Positions 1 to 11,571 of a stretch of DNA of 64,000 bases are shown piece by piece. A program made the translations under genes and the position numbers. Under the pieces are notes generated by a model. That model was not told where the DNA came from. It did not search any database and saw only the letters and a program-made list of their open reading frames with translations. This DNA comes from Pantoea sp. Lij88 (GTDB taxonomy: Bacteria > Pseudomonadota > Gammaproteobacteria > Enterobacterales > Enterobacteriaceae), in NCBI RefSeq assembly GCF_030062155.1, contig NZ_CP118269.1, positions 558,001 to 622,000 on the forward strand, in the 5' to 3' direction. Each line of letters begins with the position of its first letter. The first letter of the stretch is position 1.

Positions 1-2
1 GC

Positions 3-1490
3 CCCGCACCTGCGAAGGGCGGACGGCCCGTACTGTTGGCACATGTCACGCCTGGCGTACCGGTAAAAATCGGCGGCAGCAACATCGTGGTTGAAGGCGA
101 TGCGCGCAATGATGCCGATTACAAAGCCTGGGTAAAGCAGGGACGGCCCAAAGTCGGCACGCAGCTTAACCACGGGCAGTATGACAAATTCAAAAGCGGC
201 TTCTCTAATCTTGCGCTGCGTAACGGCTATTTCGACGGCACCTTTAAAAAAAGCCAGCTCGGCGTCTCGGTTGAGCGCCATGAAGCGTTCTGGGATATCG
301 ACTACGACAGCGGCGAGCGCTATCGCTTTGGTAACGTCACATTTAAGGGATCGCAGATTCGTGAAGAGTATCTGCAAAACCTGGTGCCCTTTAAAGAGGG
401 GGATTATTACAGCTCCCGTGATTTAGCCGAGCTGAACCGCCGCCTCTCCGCGACCGGCTGGTTCAATTCCGTCGTGGTTGCGCCAGAATTCAGCAAGGGA
501 CGACAGACGAAGGTGCTGCCCCTGAGTGCGGTGATGTCACCCCGCACTGAAAACACCATTGAAACCGGCGTCGGCTATTCCACAGACGTCGGTCCGCGCC
601 TGAAAGGCACCTGGAAAAAACCGTGGCTCAACGACAGCGGCCACAGCCTGGCGGCCAGTGCCTATGTTTCTGCGCCAGAACAGCAGGTCGATCTCAGCTA
701 CAAAGTGCCGTTGCTGAAAAGTCCGCTGGAGCAGTACTACACCTTCTCTGGTGGCCTTAAGCGCACCGATCTCAATGACACCAAAGCCGACACCACGACG
801 CTGGCGATGTCGCGCAACTGGGACAGCAGCAGCGGCTGGCAGAAGGCGGTCAATCTGCGCTGGAGCCTGGATCACTTTACGCAGGCCAGCGTGACGAACA
901 CCACCATGCTGCTCTATCCGGGCGTCAGCGTTAACCGCACCCGTTCTCGTGGCGGCCTGATGCCGACCTGGGGCGATTCACAGCGCTATTCCGTCGACGT
1001 CTCGGATACGACATGGGGTTCCGATGTCGACTTCCTGATCCTGCAGGCGCAAAACGTCTGGATCCGTACTTTAGGCGACAGTCATCGCTTTATCGCGCGC
1101 GGCAACCTCGGCTGGATCGAAACCAACGACTTCGACAAAGTGCCGCCGGATCTGCGCTTCTTTGCCGGTGGCGACCGCAGTATTCGCGGCTACAAATACA
1201 AAAACATTTCACCACGTGATGACGACGGCAAACTCACCGGTGCGTCAAAACTGGCCACCGGATCGCTGGAATATCAGTACAACGTCACCGGTAAATGGTG
1301 GGGCGCGGTGTTTGTCGACTCGGGCGAAGCGGTTAACGACATCAAACAGAGCAATATCAAAACCGGTGCGGGTATCGGTGTGCGCTGGTCTTCACCGGTC
1401 GGCCCCATCAAATTTGATATCGCCAGACCTATCGGGGATGACGAGGAGCATGGATTGCAATTTTACGTAGGACTGGGGCCTGAACTATGA
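3..1490 (+). CDS. tamA: TamA, outer-membrane Omp85-family translocation and assembly module subunit (5' end cut off by window)
   Basis: Outer-membrane Omp85/BamA-superfamily barrel that works with TamB in inserting or transporting outer-membrane proteins such as autotransporters. The reading frame is open from base 3, so about 495 C-terminal residues of a protein usually near 577 residues are present; the signal peptide and first POTRA domain lie outside. The visible part begins in a POTRA region (a glycine-rich PGVPVKIGG segment), followed by another POTRA and then the 16-strand barrel, with an RGY-type motif (SIRGYKYK) typical of Omp85 loop 6. It ends in YVGLGPEL as in E. coli TamA. Its stop overlaps the tamB start by 4 bases, so the two are translationally coupled. 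Confidence 0.95.
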   Translation, partial: PAPAKGGRPVLLAHVTPGVPVKIGGSNIVVEGDARNDADYKAWVKQGRPKVGTQLNHGQYDKFKSGFSNLALRNGYFDGTFKKSQLGVSVERHEAFWDIDYDSGERYRFGNVTFKGSQIREEYLQNLVPFKEGDYYSSRDLAELNRRLSATGWFNSVVVAPEFSKGRQTKVLPLSAVMSPRTENTIETGVGYSTDVGPRLKGTWKKPWLNDSGHSLAASAYVSAPEQQVDLSYKVPLLKSPLEQYYTFSGGLKRTDLNDTKADTTTLAMSRNWDSSSGWQKAVNLRWSLDHFTQASVTNTTMLLYPGVSVNRTRSRGGLMPTWGDSQRYSVDVSDTTWGSDVDFLILQAQNVWIRTLGDSHRFIARGNLGWIETNDFDKVPPDLRFFAGGDRSIRGYKYKNISPRDDDGKLTGASKLATGSLEYQYNVTGKWWGAVFVDSGEAVNDIKQSNIKTGAGIGVRWSSPVGPIKFDIARPIGDDEEHGLQFYVGLGPEL

Positions 1491-4400
1491 AGCTATGGAA
1501 AAAGGTCCTGATCGGTATTCTGATCTTTCTGGTTGTGCTGTTAGGTGGCGTGGCATTTTTAATCGGGACCACGCCGGGGCTGCATTTAGTGCTTAAGGGC
1601 GCGTCACGCTGGGTGCCCGGCCTGTCGATCAAACAGGTCGATGGCGGCTGGCGTAATCTGACCCTTAACGGTCTGCGTTACGAAATGCCAGGCGTCAGTG
1701 TGGATGCCGGGCAGATCCATCTGGCGGTGGATCTCAACTGCCTGCTGCACTCCTCCGTCTGCGTTAACGATGTCTCCCTGCGTGATATCAGCGTGGTGGT
1801 CGACAGTAAGAAGATGACGCCTGCCGCACCTGCGCCGGAAGAGGAGAGTGGCAACACCAACCTCAGCACGCCATACCCGATCACGCTGAGTCATCTTGGC
1901 CTGCACAACATCAATGTGAAAGTTGATGACACCGCGATCTCGCTGCTCGATTTCACTACCGGCCTGCAGTGGCAGGATCGCGCGCTGACGCTGAATCCGA
2001 CCCATATCCAGAGCCTGCTGATTGCGCTGCCGAAAGCGGCAAAAGTGGTGAAGGAAGAGGTGGTCGATGCGAAAGTTCAGCAGCCGCATCCCGCGGAGAA
2101 ACCGCTGGGTGAAACGCTGCAGGCGATGTTTGCCCAACCGCTGCTGCCTGCGCTGCCCGATTTCCGTCTGCCGCTGGATATTGACGTGCAGCAGATTCTG
2201 GGTGAACAGCTGCGCATTACCGGCGACACCGATATCTCTGTCAGCCGGTTACTGCTGAAAGCTAAAACCGCCGATCGTCAGATGCAGCTGACGACGCTGG
2301 AAGTGGACTCGAATCTTGGCAACCTCAACGGCAGCGGACAGGCGACGCTGGCGGATAACTGGCCGGTCGATTTCTCCCTGAACGGCACGGTTAACACCGA
2401 TCCGATTAAAGGCGAAAAGCTGGCGCTGAAACTTAACGGTGCGATGCGCGACGAGCTGAAGCTGGGGCTGAATCTCTCGGGGCCGGTGAATGCGCAGCTG
2501 GATGTGACGACCCAGCTGGCGGTCGCGGGGCTGCCGCTGTCACTGCAGCTGACCAGTCCGCAGTTACGCTGGCCGCTCACCGGGTCGATACAGTACCAGG
2601 CGGATAACCTGGACTATCAGTTCAAAGGCAAAGCCACCGACTATGTGATGTCACTGCAGACCGCCGTGAAGGGCGAATCTGTGCCACCAGCGACTGTCTC
2701 GCTGACGGGTAAAGGCAACGTTGAGCAGTTCAGCCTTGATCGTCTGCGCGTGGCCGCGCTGCAGGGCAACATCGACCTCACTGCGCTGGTGGACTGGAGC
2801 AAGGCGATCAGCTGGCGCAGTGAGCTGACGCTGGCCGGGATCAACACGGCGAAGCAGTATCCCGACTGGCCAGCACGGCTGGATGGCAAAATCACGACTC
2901 GTGGCAGTCTGTATGGCGGCACCTGGCAGCTCAGCGTGCCGCAGCTTCAGCTGAAAGGTAACGTGAAGCAGAATGCCGTGACCGCTGACGGCTCACTGAC
3001 CGGCAACAGCTACAACCAGTGGACGGTGCCGGGCATTAAGCTGGCGCTGGGACGCAACCATCTGGATGTCAAAGGCGCGCTGGGCGACAGTCTGGACCTT
3101 GATGCCAGTATTGATGCGCCACAGCTCGACAATGCTCTGCCGGGTCTGGGCGGCGTCGTCAACGGCACGATCAAAGCGCGTGGCACCCTGAAGGCACCGC
3201 AGCTGCTGGCCGATCTTAATGCCCGTGGTCTGCGCTGGCAGCAGATGCAGATTAATCGCGTTACCCTGAATGGCGATGTCCGTTCCGGCGAACAGGTGGC
3301 GGGTAAACTGCAGCTGCGCGTCGAACAGCTGAAGCAGGATGCGCTGAATATCAGCCTCCTGACGCTGAATGCGGACGGCAACGAGCATCAGCATCAGCTG
3401 AAGCTTAATGTGCAGGGCAAACCGGTCTCGGGACAGCTGGCGCTGAACGGCAGCTTCGATCGCCAGACCGAACGCTGGAAAGGCTCGCTGAACGATACCC
3501 ACTTTGATACGCCGGTCGGCGAGTGGCGTCTGACGCGTGCCATGGCTATCGACTATCTCAACAGCAGCCAGACGGCGACTATCGGGCCGCACTGCTGGCA
3601 GAACCCCAATGCGCAGCTCTGTGTGCCGGAACCGGTTGAAGCGGGCCCGGCAGGTCATGCGCATGTGGTGCTGAATCGCTTTGACCTGGCGATGGTCAAG
3701 CCATTTATGCCGGAGGCGACCCAGCTCAGCGGCCTGTTCAGCGGTGACGTACGCGTCAACTGGACCGCCGATGGCGGCCTGCCAACCGGCACCGTGGCGC
3801 TGAAAGGCAACGGCGTGAAAGTGGTGCAGGATGTGCAGGGTAACAGCCTGCCGATCGCCTTTGACACGCTGAACCTCAATGCCGCACTGCAAAACGGACG
3901 CGCTAAGCTCGACTGGCTGATCCGCATCGCCAGAAACGGACAGCTGGATGGCAACGTGCAGATCGACGACCCGCAAAACCGCCGCACGCTGGGCGGTAAC
4001 GTCAACATCCGCAATATCTCGCTGGCGATGATCAATCCGGCGCTGATGCAGGGCGAGAAGATCAAAGGCAGCCTGAACAGCAGCCTGCGCCTGGGGGGCA
4101 GCGTGCAGCAGCCGCAGGTGTTTGGTCAGCTTGGCCTGACGGATGTCGATGTGGATGGCAACTTTATGCCGGTCGATCTGACCGCCGCCAACCTGAATCT
4201 GGTGTTCAACGGCATGAGCTCCACCCTGAACGGGCTGGTGCAGACCGCCCAGGGCAACATCAACCTCAGCGGTAACGCCGACTGGAGCCAGCTCGATAAC
4301 TGGCGTGCGCGCATTGCGGCGAAGGGCAGCCGGGTTCGCGTGACCGTGCCGCCGATGGTGCGCATGGATGTCTCGCCGGATCTGGTGTTTGAAGCGACGC

Positions 4401-5254
4401 CGGCCGCCTTTAACCTTGATGGGCGGGTTGATATTCCATGGGCACGCATCACGGTGCAGGAAGTGCCGGAAAGCGCCACCGGCGTCTCGTCGGATGAGGT
4501 GATGCTGGATAAACAGCTGAAGCCGATTGCACCGCAGACCGCCGCAATTCCGATTAACAGTAATCTGGTGATCCACGTCGGCAACGATGTGCGGCTCTCT
4601 GCGTTTGGTCTGAAAGCGAAGCTGAATGGCGATCTGAAACTGGTCCAGGATCGGACAGGGCTTGGCCTGAATGGCCAGATCAACATTCCATCCGGTCGCT
4701 TCCACGCTTATGGTCAGGATCTGATCGTGCGTAAAGGCGAGCTGCAGTTTGCCGGTCCGCCGGATCAGCCTTACGTCAACCTGGAAGCCATCCGTAACCC
4801 GGATGCGACTGAAGATGGCGTCACGGCGGGTCTGCGCGTTACCGGTCTTGCCGATGAGCCTAAAGCGGAAGTCTTCTCCGATCCGGCGATGTCGCAGCAG
4901 GAAGCGCTTTCTTACCTGCTACGTGGTCAGGGATTGGGCAAAGACGGCGACAGTAACGCCCTCACTTCGGCTCTTGTTGGCTTAGGGGTTGCACAAAGTG
5001 GGCAGGTTGTGGGTAAAATCGGGGAGACGTTCGGTGTCAGCAATCTGGCTGTTGATACTGCCGGTGTTGGCGACAGTCAGCAGGTGCAGGTCAGCGGCTA
5101 TGTACTACCGGGTCTGCAGGTAAAATACGGTGTTGGCATATTTGATTCACTGGCGACGTTAACCTTGCGTTACCGCCTGATGCCTAAACTCTATCTGGAA
5201 GCCGTGTCCGGTGTGGATCAGGCTCTCGATTTGCTCTATCAGTTTGAGTTTTAG
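1487..5254 (+). CDS. tamB: TamB, inner-membrane-anchored translocation and assembly module subunit
   Basis: AsmA/TamB/Vps13-like bridge protein that spans the periplasm and contacts TamA; the family is implicated in outer-membrane protein assembly and phospholipid transport. The 1255-residue product is nearly the same length as E. coli TamB. It starts with one N-terminal membrane anchor (about residues 7-28), continues as a long repetitive beta-rich region, and ends in the DUF490/TamB C-terminal domain finishing in LLYQFEF. The ATG lies inside the end of tamA (4-base overlap), and ytfP follows after 2 bases, giving a tamA-tamB-ytfP operon as in E. coli. Confidence 0.95.
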   Translation: MKLWKKVLIGILIFLVVLLGGVAFLIGTTPGLHLVLKGASRWVPGLSIKQVDGGWRNLTLNGLRYEMPGVSVDAGQIHLAVDLNCLLHSSVCVNDVSLRDISVVVDSKKMTPAAPAPEEESGNTNLSTPYPITLSHLGLHNINVKVDDTAISLLDFTTGLQWQDRALTLNPTHIQSLLIALPKAAKVVKEEVVDAKVQQPHPAEKPLGETLQAMFAQPLLPALPDFRLPLDIDVQQILGEQLRITGDTDISVSRLLLKAKTADRQMQLTTLEVDSNLGNLNGSGQATLADNWPVDFSLNGTVNTDPIKGEKLALKLNGAMRDELKLGLNLSGPVNAQLDVTTQLAVAGLPLSLQLTSPQLRWPLTGSIQYQADNLDYQFKGKATDYVMSLQTAVKGESVPPATVSLTGKGNVEQFSLDRLRVAALQGNIDLTALVDWSKAISWRSELTLAGINTAKQYPDWPARLDGKITTRGSLYGGTWQLSVPQLQLKGNVKQNAVTADGSLTGNSYNQWTVPGIKLALGRNHLDVKGALGDSLDLDASIDAPQLDNALPGLGGVVNGTIKARGTLKAPQLLADLNARGLRWQQMQINRVTLNGDVRSGEQVAGKLQLRVEQLKQDALNISLLTLNADGNEHQHQLKLNVQGKPVSGQLALNGSFDRQTERWKGSLNDTHFDTPVGEWRLTRAMAIDYLNSSQTATIGPHCWQNPNAQLCVPEPVEAGPAGHAHVVLNRFDLAMVKPFMPEATQLSGLFSGDVRVNWTADGGLPTGTVALKGNGVKVVQDVQGNSLPIAFDTLNLNAALQNGRAKLDWLIRIARNGQLDGNVQIDDPQNRRTLGGNVNIRNISLAMINPALMQGEKIKGSLNSSLRLGGSVQQPQVFGQLGLTDVDVDGNFMPVDLTAANLNLVFNGMSSTLNGLVQTAQGNINLSGNADWSQLDNWRARIAAKGSRVRVTVPPMVRMDVSPDLVFEATPAAFNLDGRVDIPWARITVQEVPESATGVSSDEVMLDKQLKPIAPQTAAIPINSNLVIHVGNDVRLSAFGLKAKLNGDLKLVQDRTGLGLNGQINIPSGRFHAYGQDLIVRKGELQFAGPPDQPYVNLEAIRNPDATEDGVTAGLRVTGLADEPKAEVFSDPAMSQQEALSYLLRGQGLGKDGDSNALTSALVGLGVAQSGQVVGKIGETFGVSNLAVDTAGVGDSQQVQVSGYVLPGLQVKYGVGIFDSLATLTLRYRLMPKLYLEAVSGVDQALDLLYQFEF

Positions 5255-5256
5255 CA

Positions 5257-5610
5257 ATGCGAATAATTGTCTACGGCAGTTTACGGCGCAAACAGGGAAA
5301 CAGTCACTGGATGACGAATGCGCAGTGGCTGGGTGATCACCAGATTGAAGGCTTTGAGCTTTACAGTCTGGGCCATTATCCCGGCGTAATAGAGGGCAAG
5401 GGAGCGGTGCATTGTGAGGTGTACCGCATTGATGCCTCAACCCTTGCGGAGCTGGATGCGCTTCGCACCAAAGGGGGAGAGTACAAACGTTTTCTGACTC
5501 AGACGCCGTTTGGCAGCGCATGGCTTTATGTCTATCAACGCTCAGTGGCAGGACGCCAGCGCATTATGAGTGGTGACTGGCTAAAGCGCGATGAGGAGCC
5601 AGAGGCCTGA
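5257..5610 (+). CDS. ytfP: YtfP, gamma-glutamylcyclotransferase-like fold protein
   Basis: Small cytoplasmic protein of the GGCT/AIG2-like superfamily. Its 117 residues open with the YGSLRRKQGN substrate-loop motif of that fold. Distant relatives form 5-oxoproline from gamma-glutamyl compounds, but activity of YtfP itself is not established to my knowledge. It starts 2 bases after the tamB stop, with a hairpin terminator directly behind it, so it is the last gene of the tam operon. Confidence 0.88.
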   Translation: MRIIVYGSLRRKQGNSHWMTNAQWLGDHQIEGFELYSLGHYPGVIEGKGAVHCEVYRIDASTLAELDALRTKGGEYKRFLTQTPFGSAWLYVYQRSVAGRQRIMSGDWLKRDEEPEA

Positions 5611-5613
5611 ACA

Positions 5614-5646
5614 AAAACACCGTCCATCTGGACGGTGTTTTTTTTT
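5614..5646. terminator. Rho-independent terminator between ytfP and ppa (bidirectional)
   Basis: An 8-9 bp stem (AACACCGTCC / GGACGGTGTT around ATCT) followed by nine Ts on the plus strand and preceded by As that serve as Ts on the minus strand. It separates the convergent genes ytfP and ppa. Confidence 0.85.
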
Positions 5647-5669
5647 CGACTCACAAACCGGCAGCAGAA

Positions 5670-6200
5670 TTACTTCTTCTGTGCGCGCTCGTAAGAAGAG
5701 ATGATTTCAGCTTTAGCGGCTTCGGCGTTATCCCAGCCATCCACTTTCACCCATTTGCCTTTTTCCAGATCTTTGTAGTGTTCAAAGAAGTGGGTGATCT
5801 GCGCGCGCAGCAGTTCTGGCAGGTCGTTCACATCTTTGATGTGATCGTACTCTTTAGACAGTTTGGTGTGCGGAACGGCAACCAGTTTGGCATCTTCGCC
5901 AGACTCGTCGGTCATTTTCAGCACGCCAACCGGACGGCAGCGGATCACTGAGCCTGGGACCAGTGGATACGGGGTCGGAACCAGTACGTCAACCGGATCA
6001 CCATCCAGAGAAAGGGTATGGTTGATGTAGCCGTAGTTGCACGGATAGAACATGGCGGTAGACATGAAACGGTCTACAAACAGGGCACCAGACTCTTTAT
6101 CAACTTCATATTTGATCGGATCAGCATTCGCTGGGATCTCAATGACAACGTAGATATCTTCTGGCAGGTCTTTACCTGCTGGCACCTGGTTCAAACTCAT
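5670..6200 (-). CDS. ppa: Inorganic pyrophosphatase
   Basis: Family I soluble pyrophosphatase that hydrolyses PPi to two phosphates in the cytoplasm and so drives biosynthetic reactions forward. The 176-residue length equals that of the E. coli enzyme. The signature [10 protein letters not shown] carries the metal-binding aspartates at 66, 68 and 71, equivalent to E. coli Asp65, Asp67 and Asp70. It is a single gene, convergent with ytfP and downstream of a DUF441 gene on the same strand. Confidence 0.97.
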   Translation of the reverse strand: MSLNQVPAGKDLPEDIYVVIEIPANADPIKYEVDKESGALFVDRFMSTAMFYPCNYGYINHTLSLDGDPVDVLVPTPYPLVPGSVIRCRPVGVLKMTDESGEDAKLVAVPHTKLSKEYDHIKDVNDLPELLRAQITHFFEHYKDLEKGKWVKVDGWDNAEAAKAEIISSYERAQKK

Positions 6201-6300
6201 CTGGCATTCCTTCAGTAGTCGTATGTTGAGTGTCGGCTATTATAGCCAACTGACTCTGAAAGTATGCCCTCTTTTTGGCGTTTCGGAATGCGCCCAAACG

Positions 6301-6750
6301 CTACTTAGCCGTGACAAATAATGAAACAATGCCTGCGGCAATCAGTGGCCCTACCGGCACGCCACGGAAGAACGCCACGCCAATCACCGTACCAATCAGC
6401 AGACCGCCGATCACAGAGGGTTGCACGCTCATAAAGTTCACGCCGCGGCCGCCCAGCCAGGCGACAAAAATCCCCACCAGTATCGCCACAATCGACTTCC
6501 AGTTGGCAAACGACTTGAGCAGCGCGGAGGCGGGCAGTGAGCCGCTGGCCAGCGGAGCCATCACCGCGACGGTAAGAATAATGATGCCTAAAGTAATGCC
6601 CTGTTTTTCGACGTACGGGAAGAACCGGGCCAGCGGGGTAACTTTGATTGCCAGCAGCACCAGAATGGAGAGGGTGACCGCGTTGTTGTGAACGAAATAA
6701 CTCAGTACGGCGAGGCCGATCAGAATAAGGGTCGAGGCGTAAGCAGCCAT
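6301..6750 (-). CDS. DUF441 / YeaL-family inner membrane protein
   Basis: A 149-residue hydrophobic protein with four to five predicted membrane helices: near residues 5-20, 28-45, about 50-70, 80-105 and 115-140. The pattern [12 protein letters not shown] near the C-terminus is typical of UPF0756/DUF441 (E. coli YeaL). No function is known for the family. In E. coli yeaL sits elsewhere on the chromosome, so its place beside ppa is a rearrangement. The start at 6750 follows a GGGAGAAA-type ribosome site read on the minus strand. Confidence 0.85.
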   Translation of the reverse strand: MAAYASTLILIGLAVLSYFVHNNAVTLSILVLLAIKVTPLARFFPYVEKQGITLGIIILTVAVMAPLASGSLPASALLKSFANWKSIVAILVGIFVAWLGGRGVNFMSVQPSVIGGLLIGTVIGVAFFRGVPVGPLIAAGIVSLFVTAK

Positions 6751-6810
6751 GGTTTCTCCCTGAAGATTAATGAATGCGCTGACTTCAGCCAGCGTAAAGC
6801 CGGTTACCGA

Positions 6811-7221
6811 TCAGCAGTCATCGGGGTTTGCACAACGGCCTGAAGCCAGTGACTGCAACATCAGCGCCTGATTCCGCACCAGGCTCAGACTCTGGGCGCT
6901 CAGCGCGACGCTACCCAGCGTACCCTGAGTACTCAGCTGACTGCGGCTCGCCTCAAGCCAGCTGTCGCGATAGCTCAGCCAGGCGCGCTGAGCGGCACGG
7001 AGTTTGTTTTTCGGTTCGCCGGAGAGGGTTTTCATAAGTTTGTTGTACTGCTTATTCATCTCCCGATCCCAGACCTGACTGGCCGCCGCGTAGCACTGGT
7101 TCATGGCAGCGGTGGTCGTGGCATCATTCAGGCAGCGATCGGGCGAGGCGGCTGAGGGCATAGCCTCTGCCATCGCCGATGTGCTGAGGCACAGCAGCAT
7201 CAGAAACAATCCTGGTTTCAT
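6811..7221 (-). CDS. LprI/DUF1311-family secreted small protein
   Basis: A 136-residue protein with an N-terminal signal peptide (about residues 1-18, cleavage after AMA) and a DUF1311 domain: a helical segment with a QVWDREMNKQYNKL motif, AAQRAWLSYRD, and cysteines in the pattern C..C...C..C that probably form disulfides. Some DUF1311 proteins (LprI) inhibit lysozyme; whether this one does is inference. It sits alone between the DUF441 gene and a divergent chemoreceptor gene. Confidence 0.8.
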   Translation of the reverse strand: MKPGLFLMLLCLSTSAMAEAMPSAASPDRCLNDATTTAAMNQCYAAASQVWDREMNKQYNKLMKTLSGEPKNKLRAAQRAWLSYRDSWLEASRSQLSTQGTLGSVALSAQSLSLVRNQALMLQSLASGRCANPDDC

Positions 7222-7303
7222 TCTTTTCTCCGGCTAACGGGTAGGCGGCGATCAGCTTGATGGATGTTTCTGTGATGATCAAGTTGTTAACACTAATCAC
7301 AAT

Positions 7304-7331
7304 TAAAGTTTCGCACCGTTACTGCCGATAA
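7304..7331 (+). promoter_or_regulatory. FliA (sigma-28) type promoter for the chemoreceptor gene
   Basis: TAAAGTTT at 7304-7311 and GCCGATAA at 7324-7331 are both exact matches to the class III flagellar promoter consensus. The spacer is 12 bases rather than the usual 11. The -10 element ends 59 bases before the ATG of the chemoreceptor, which is the expected target class. Confidence 0.75.
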
Positions 7332-7390
7332 TTCCTCCGCTTTAGGGCCGCTTCAAAATTCGCCTTTTCACATACACGGAAACTATCAGG

Positions 7391-8950
7391 ATGAAACAGT
7401 TATCACTTCGCACGGGGTTGCTGGCATTGCTGGCATTCATGACACTGCTGCTGTTGGCGGTGAGTCTTATGGGTATCGTGGCTATTAACAAAGGGAATCG
7501 CTCGCTGGATGTCATCAATCGCATTCAGGGGATCGAGCTGAACAGTCTGTATAAGAGCAATTCAGATCTGATGCGGGCCCGTGCTAACGCGGCGCTGGCG
7601 GTACGTAAAATTGAAATTGGTATGCTGGAAGAGGGCGCGGCAGTCACTAAACTGTCGCAGGCGGATGTGGTGTCATCGCAGAAACACCTGAAGCGTTTTG
7701 TGGACGCCGGAACAGTGACGGCGCACGGCAAAATGCTGGCAGATGCGATTTCAGCGAGTTACAAAGCCTATATGGATCAGGGCATCAAACCGATGATGGA
7801 CGCGCTGGACAAGCAATATACCGACGAATATTACCAGCTGCTGGAAGGCAATCTGGCGACGCTGGCGGCCAGTTACGACAAGGCGGTCAATGACTTCAGC
7901 CAGCTGGCCGATCAGATCACTCAGGCCCAGCTTGAACAGGCGGCTCATAACGAAACCAAAATGAAAATCCTGATCACCGTAGCGGGCGTCTTAACGCTGC
8001 TGCTGCTGGTGCTCGCCTGGCAACTGCTGCGCCGGATGCTGCTGCAGCCGCTGAACATGGCGATTGTCCATCTTGAGCAAATCGCGGCGGGCGATCTGTC
8101 GCAGGCGCTGCCACCGTCCAGCAACAATGAGCTGGGGCGGCTTAACCATGCCCTGAGCGGGATGCAGCACTCATTACGGAACTCGGTGAGTCAGGTGCGC
8201 GAAGCGAGTATACAGATCGACATCGGCAGCCGTGAACTGGCGGCCGGTAACGTCAATCTGTCGCAGCGTACCGAAGAGTCTGCCGCCTCGCTGGAGCAGA
8301 CGGCAGCCAGTATGGAGCAGCTCACCGCCACCGTGCGGCTTAACGCCAGCAACGCCCAGCAGGCACACCAGCTGGCTAACGCGGTCTCTGATACCGCCGA
8401 TCGCGGCGCTGAAGTCGTCTGCTACGTGATGGAAAAAATGCATGAGATCACCGACAGCTCCAATCGTATCGGCGACATCCTCAGCGTGATCGACGGCATC
8501 GCCTTCCAGACCAACATCCTGGCGCTCAACGCCGCCGTGGAGGCGGCGCGTGCAGGCGAACAGGGCCGTGGCTTTGCAGTGGTCGCGAATGAAGTACGTA
8601 CGCTGGCACAGCGCAGTGCTAACGCCGCCAAAGAGATCCGCACGCTGATCAGTGATTCACAGACGCGGGTCAAAGAGGGCACGGAGATGGCGACGCGCGC
8701 CGGGGAAACCATGGATGAGATTTCTGGCGAGGTCATGCGCGTCACGGCGCTGATGAAAGAGATTTCGATGGCCTCCGACGAGCAGAGTCGTGGCATTGAG
8801 CAGGTCAATCTGGCCGTTACACAGATGGATGCGGCAGCACAGCAGAACGCCGCGCTGGTGGAGCAGGCAACCGCCGCAACCCAGTCGCTGGAAGCGCAGT
8901 CCGATCAGCTTCAGGCGACCATGGCGCAGTTCAGATTGCAGACGGCGTAA
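7391..8950 (+). CDS. Methyl-accepting chemotaxis protein
   Basis: Inner-membrane chemoreceptor that senses periplasmic ligands and controls CheA. The 519 residues run: membrane helix 1 (about 10-32), a periplasmic four-helix-bundle sensor (about 33-190), membrane helix 2 (about 192-212, rich in Leu/Val), HAMP (about 213-267) and the cytoplasmic signalling rod. The rod carries the nearly invariant hairpin around [19 protein letters not shown] and [12 protein letters not shown]. It ends in AQFRLQTA with no NWETF-type CheR-docking pentapeptide, so it is probably a low-abundance type receptor. The ligand cannot be told from sequence. A near-perfect FliA promoter lies upstream. Confidence 0.93.
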   Translation: MKQLSLRTGLLALLAFMTLLLLAVSLMGIVAINKGNRSLDVINRIQGIELNSLYKSNSDLMRARANAALAVRKIEIGMLEEGAAVTKLSQADVVSSQKHLKRFVDAGTVTAHGKMLADAISASYKAYMDQGIKPMMDALDKQYTDEYYQLLEGNLATLAASYDKAVNDFSQLADQITQAQLEQAAHNETKMKILITVAGVLTLLLLVLAWQLLRRMLLQPLNMAIVHLEQIAAGDLSQALPPSSNNELGRLNHALSGMQHSLRNSVSQVREASIQIDIGSRELAAGNVNLSQRTEESAASLEQTAASMEQLTATVRLNASNAQQAHQLANAVSDTADRGAEVVCYVMEKMHEITDSSNRIGDILSVIDGIAFQTNILALNAAVEAARAGEQGRGFAVVANEVRTLAQRSANAAKEIRTLISDSQTRVKEGTEMATRAGETMDEISGEVMRVTALMKEISMASDEQSRGIEQVNLAVTQMDAAAQQNAALVEQATAATQSLEAQSDQLQATMAQFRLQTA

Positions 8951-8956
8951 AAGCAA

Positions 8957-8986
8957 AAAGGGCGCGAAATCGCGCCCTTTTTATAT
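8957..8986 (+). terminator. Terminator after the chemoreceptor gene
   Basis: A perfect 10-bp stem AAAGGGCGCG / CGCGCCCTTT around AAAT, then TTTATA. It may also serve the converging fbp gene. Confidence 0.85.
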
Positions 8987-9010
8987 AACTCTTTTTATAC
9001 CACGACCAGA

Positions 9011-10018
9011 TTAACCCTGACGGCAATCCGGGAACTCAGCCAGGAAACGCTCAACGTCGTTTACCATCGCCTCATTACCGCAGTAGAACGGGCAGCGCTG
9101 ATGCAGCGTGACCGGTGGAATATCCAGAATACGCTTCTGACCATCGCTCGCTTTACCGCCCGCCTGCTCGGCCAGGAACGCCATCGGATTGCACTCATAC
9201 AGCAGACGCAGCTTGCCCTGAGGATGGCTGGCGGTGCTTGGATAGAGGTAGATACCGCCTTTCAGCAGATTACGATGGAAATCCGCAACCAGCGAGCCGA
9301 TGTAACGTGAGGTATAAGGACGATGCGTTGGCAGATCCTCTTCCTGACAGAACTTCAGATACTTCTTCACACCCTGCGGGAAACGAATGTAGTTACCTTC
9401 GTTGATCGAGTAGGTGTAACCGGTTGGTGGATAAGTCATACGTTCGTGACTGAGGCAGAACACACCCAGTGACGGATCGTAGGTAAACGCATGCACGCCA
9501 ACACCGGTGGTATAAACCATCATGGTGGACGAACCGTAGACCACGTAACCGGCAGCAACCTGCTTGTTGCCTGGCTGCATGAAGTCCGCTTCAACCACTG
9601 GCGTACCCGGTTCGCTGACGCGATGATAAATAGAGAAAATGGTGCCGACGGAAACGTTAACGTCGATGTTAGAAGAACCATCCAGTGGATCCATTAACAC
9701 CACGTACTTACCGTTTTCCTCACCTTCAAAGATAACGAACTCGTCTTCTTCCTCAGAAGCGATACCGGCGACGATGCCACGTGCTTTCAGTGCTGCCTTC
9801 AGTTTTTCGTTAGCAAACAGATCCAGTTTCATCTGCTGTTCGCCCTGAATATTCTCCACGCCGCTGGCACCGAGGATATCCACTAAACCGGCTTTGTTGA
9901 TGTCGCGGTGGATAATTTTGGCACCCAGCTTGATAGCTGAGATCAGCGCCGTCAGTTCACCTGTGGCGTGCGGAAAGTCGTGCTGCTTCTCGACGATAAA
10001 TTCGCCCAACGTTTTCAT
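9011..10018 (-). CDS. fbp: Class 1 fructose-1,6-bisphosphatase
   Basis: Cytoplasmic gluconeogenic enzyme that removes the 1-phosphate from fructose 1,6-bisphosphate. The start MKTLGEF at 10018 fits E. coli Fbp (about 332 residues; 335 here); 12 further in-frame codons lie upstream but are unlike the family. The metal and phosphate motif [17 protein letters not shown] is intact, as is the C-terminal [15 protein letters not shown] segment that binds substrate. Divergent from mpl, as in E. coli. Confidence 0.97.
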   Translation of the reverse strand: MKTLGEFIVEKQHDFPHATGELTALISAIKLGAKIIHRDINKAGLVDILGASGVENIQGEQQMKLDLFANEKLKAALKARGIVAGIASEEEDEFVIFEGEENGKYVVLMDPLDGSSNIDVNVSVGTIFSIYHRVSEPGTPVVEADFMQPGNKQVAAGYVVYGSSTMMVYTTGVGVHAFTYDPSLGVFCLSHERMTYPPTGYTYSINEGNYIRFPQGVKKYLKFCQEEDLPTHRPYTSRYIGSLVADFHRNLLKGGIYLYPSTASHPQGKLRLLYECNPMAFLAEQAGGKASDGQKRILDIPPVTLHQRCPFYCGNEAMVNDVERFLAEFPDCRQG

Positions 10019-10186
10019 AACACATTCCCTGAATCTTCGATGGAGTGGCAGCACGCGTAACAGTCTGCCAACGGATGCGTACGCAGTTTAGCCGAATGAA
10101 CTTCAAAAACCATAGTCCTAATCCGTTTCTTCCGTCTGCGACCGGCGTTACACTGTGCGCCGAACTTTTGAGTAATGGATCATGTT

Positions 10187-11539
10187 ATGCGCATTCACAT
10201 CCTCGGGATTTGTGGCACTTTTATGGGCGGTCTGGCGATGCTGGCTCGTTCACTTGGTCACCAGGTGACCGGTTCAGACGCCAACGTTTACCCGCCAATG
10301 AGTACCCTGCTCGAACAGCAAGGCATTGAATTAACGGAAGGTTACGACGCCAGCCAGCTTGATCCGGTGCCTGACTTAGTCATCATCGGTAATGCGATGA
10401 CGCGCGGTAACCCCTGTGTGGAAGCGGTGCTGGAACGCAACATTCCCTACCTCTCTGGCCCGCAATGGCTGCACGATTTTGTGCTGCGCGATCGCTGGGT
10501 GCTGGCCGTGGCCGGAACCCACGGCAAAACCACCACAGCAGGCATGGCAGCGTGGATTCTCGAGGCCTGCGGCCTTGAACCCGGCTTCATTATTGGTGGT
10601 GTGCCTGGAAACTTCGATGTCTCGGCAAAATTAGGAAAAAGTCCATTCTTCGTGATTGAAGCGGATGAGTATGACTGCGCGTTTTTCGACAAGCGTTCCA
10701 AGTTTGTTCATTACTGCCCACGTACCCTGATCCTCAACAACCTTGAGTTCGATCACGCCGATATCTTTGACGATCTGCGGGCGATCCAGAAGCAGTTCCA
10801 CCATCTGGTGCGGATCGTGCCGGGGCAGGGCAAGATCCTGCTGCCGGAACATGATCCTAACCTCAAACAGGTGATGGCGATGGGCTGCTGGAGCGAGCAG
10901 GAGAGCGTGGGTGAGCACGGGCGCTGGCAGGCGAAAAAGCTGACCAACGATGCGTCGCACTGGGAAATCTGGCTCGACGGCGAAAAAGTCGGGGAAGTGA
11001 ACTGGGCACTGGTTGGCGAACACAACATGCATAACGGACTGATGGCGATTGCTGCCGCGCGTCATGTGGGTGTGAAGCCGGAAGATGCAGGCCAGGCACT
11101 GAACACCTTTATCAATGCACGCCGCCGACTGGAGCTGCGTGGCGAAGTCAACAGCATCAAAGTCTATGATGATTTCGCGCACCATCCGACGGCGATTCTG
11201 GCGACGCTGGCTGCCCTGCGCAGCAAAGTCGGCGGCAGAGCGCGCATCCTGGCCGTGCTGGAGCCACGCTCCAACACCATGAAGATGGGCGTCAGCAAAA
11301 ACGATCTGGCGCCGTCACTGGCGCGGGCGGATGAAGTTTTCCTGTTCCAGCCGCACCACATTCCGTGGCAGGTTTCAGACGTCGCAGAAGCGTGCATTCC
11401 GCCTGCGCACTGGAGCGCGGATATCGATACCTTGGTGGAGATGGTGGCCAAAGCCGCTCAGCCAGGCGACACGATTCTGGTCATGAGCAACGGCGGGTTT
11501 GGTGGCATTCATCAGAAGCTGCTGGACAGGCTGGCATAA
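10187..11539 (+). CDS. mpl: Mpl, UDP-MurNAc:tripeptide ligase
   Basis: Mur-ligase-family enzyme of peptidoglycan recycling that attaches the recovered tripeptide L-Ala-gamma-D-Glu-meso-DAP to UDP-MurNAc. The family start MRIHILGICGTFMGG is at 10187; an ATG four codons upstream (10175) is possible. About 450 residues, with the N-terminal UDP-binding Rossmann domain, the ATP P-loop GTHGKTTT near residue 112, and the Mur C-terminal domain (YDDFAHHPTA). Divergent from fbp and closed by its own terminator. Confidence 0.95.
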   Translation: MRIHILGICGTFMGGLAMLARSLGHQVTGSDANVYPPMSTLLEQQGIELTEGYDASQLDPVPDLVIIGNAMTRGNPCVEAVLERNIPYLSGPQWLHDFVLRDRWVLAVAGTHGKTTTAGMAAWILEACGLEPGFIIGGVPGNFDVSAKLGKSPFFVIEADEYDCAFFDKRSKFVHYCPRTLILNNLEFDHADIFDDLRAIQKQFHHLVRIVPGQGKILLPEHDPNLKQVMAMGCWSEQESVGEHGRWQAKKLTNDASHWEIWLDGEKVGEVNWALVGEHNMHNGLMAIAAARHVGVKPEDAGQALNTFINARRRLELRGEVNSIKVYDDFAHHPTAILATLAALRSKVGGRARILAVLEPRSNTMKMGVSKNDLAPSLARADEVFLFQPHHIPWQVSDVAEACIPPAHWSADIDTLVEMVAKAAQPGDTILVMSNGGFGGIHQKLLDRLA

Positions 11540-11545
11540 TATCAG

Positions 11546-11571
11546 GGGCGCCCATACAGGGCGCCTTTTTT
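11546..11571 (+). terminator. Terminator after mpl
   Basis: Stem GGCGCCC / GGGCGCC with a short loop, followed by a run of Ts. Confidence 0.8.

Noticed and set aside
2993..4705. 570-codon open frame on the minus strand inside tamB
   Set aside because: It is fully antisense to the well-recognised tamB gene; its His/Gln/Arg-rich product has no domain and is a by-product of codon bias.
10631..11185. 184-codon frame antisense to mpl
   Set aside because: Shadow of mpl, no similarity recognised.
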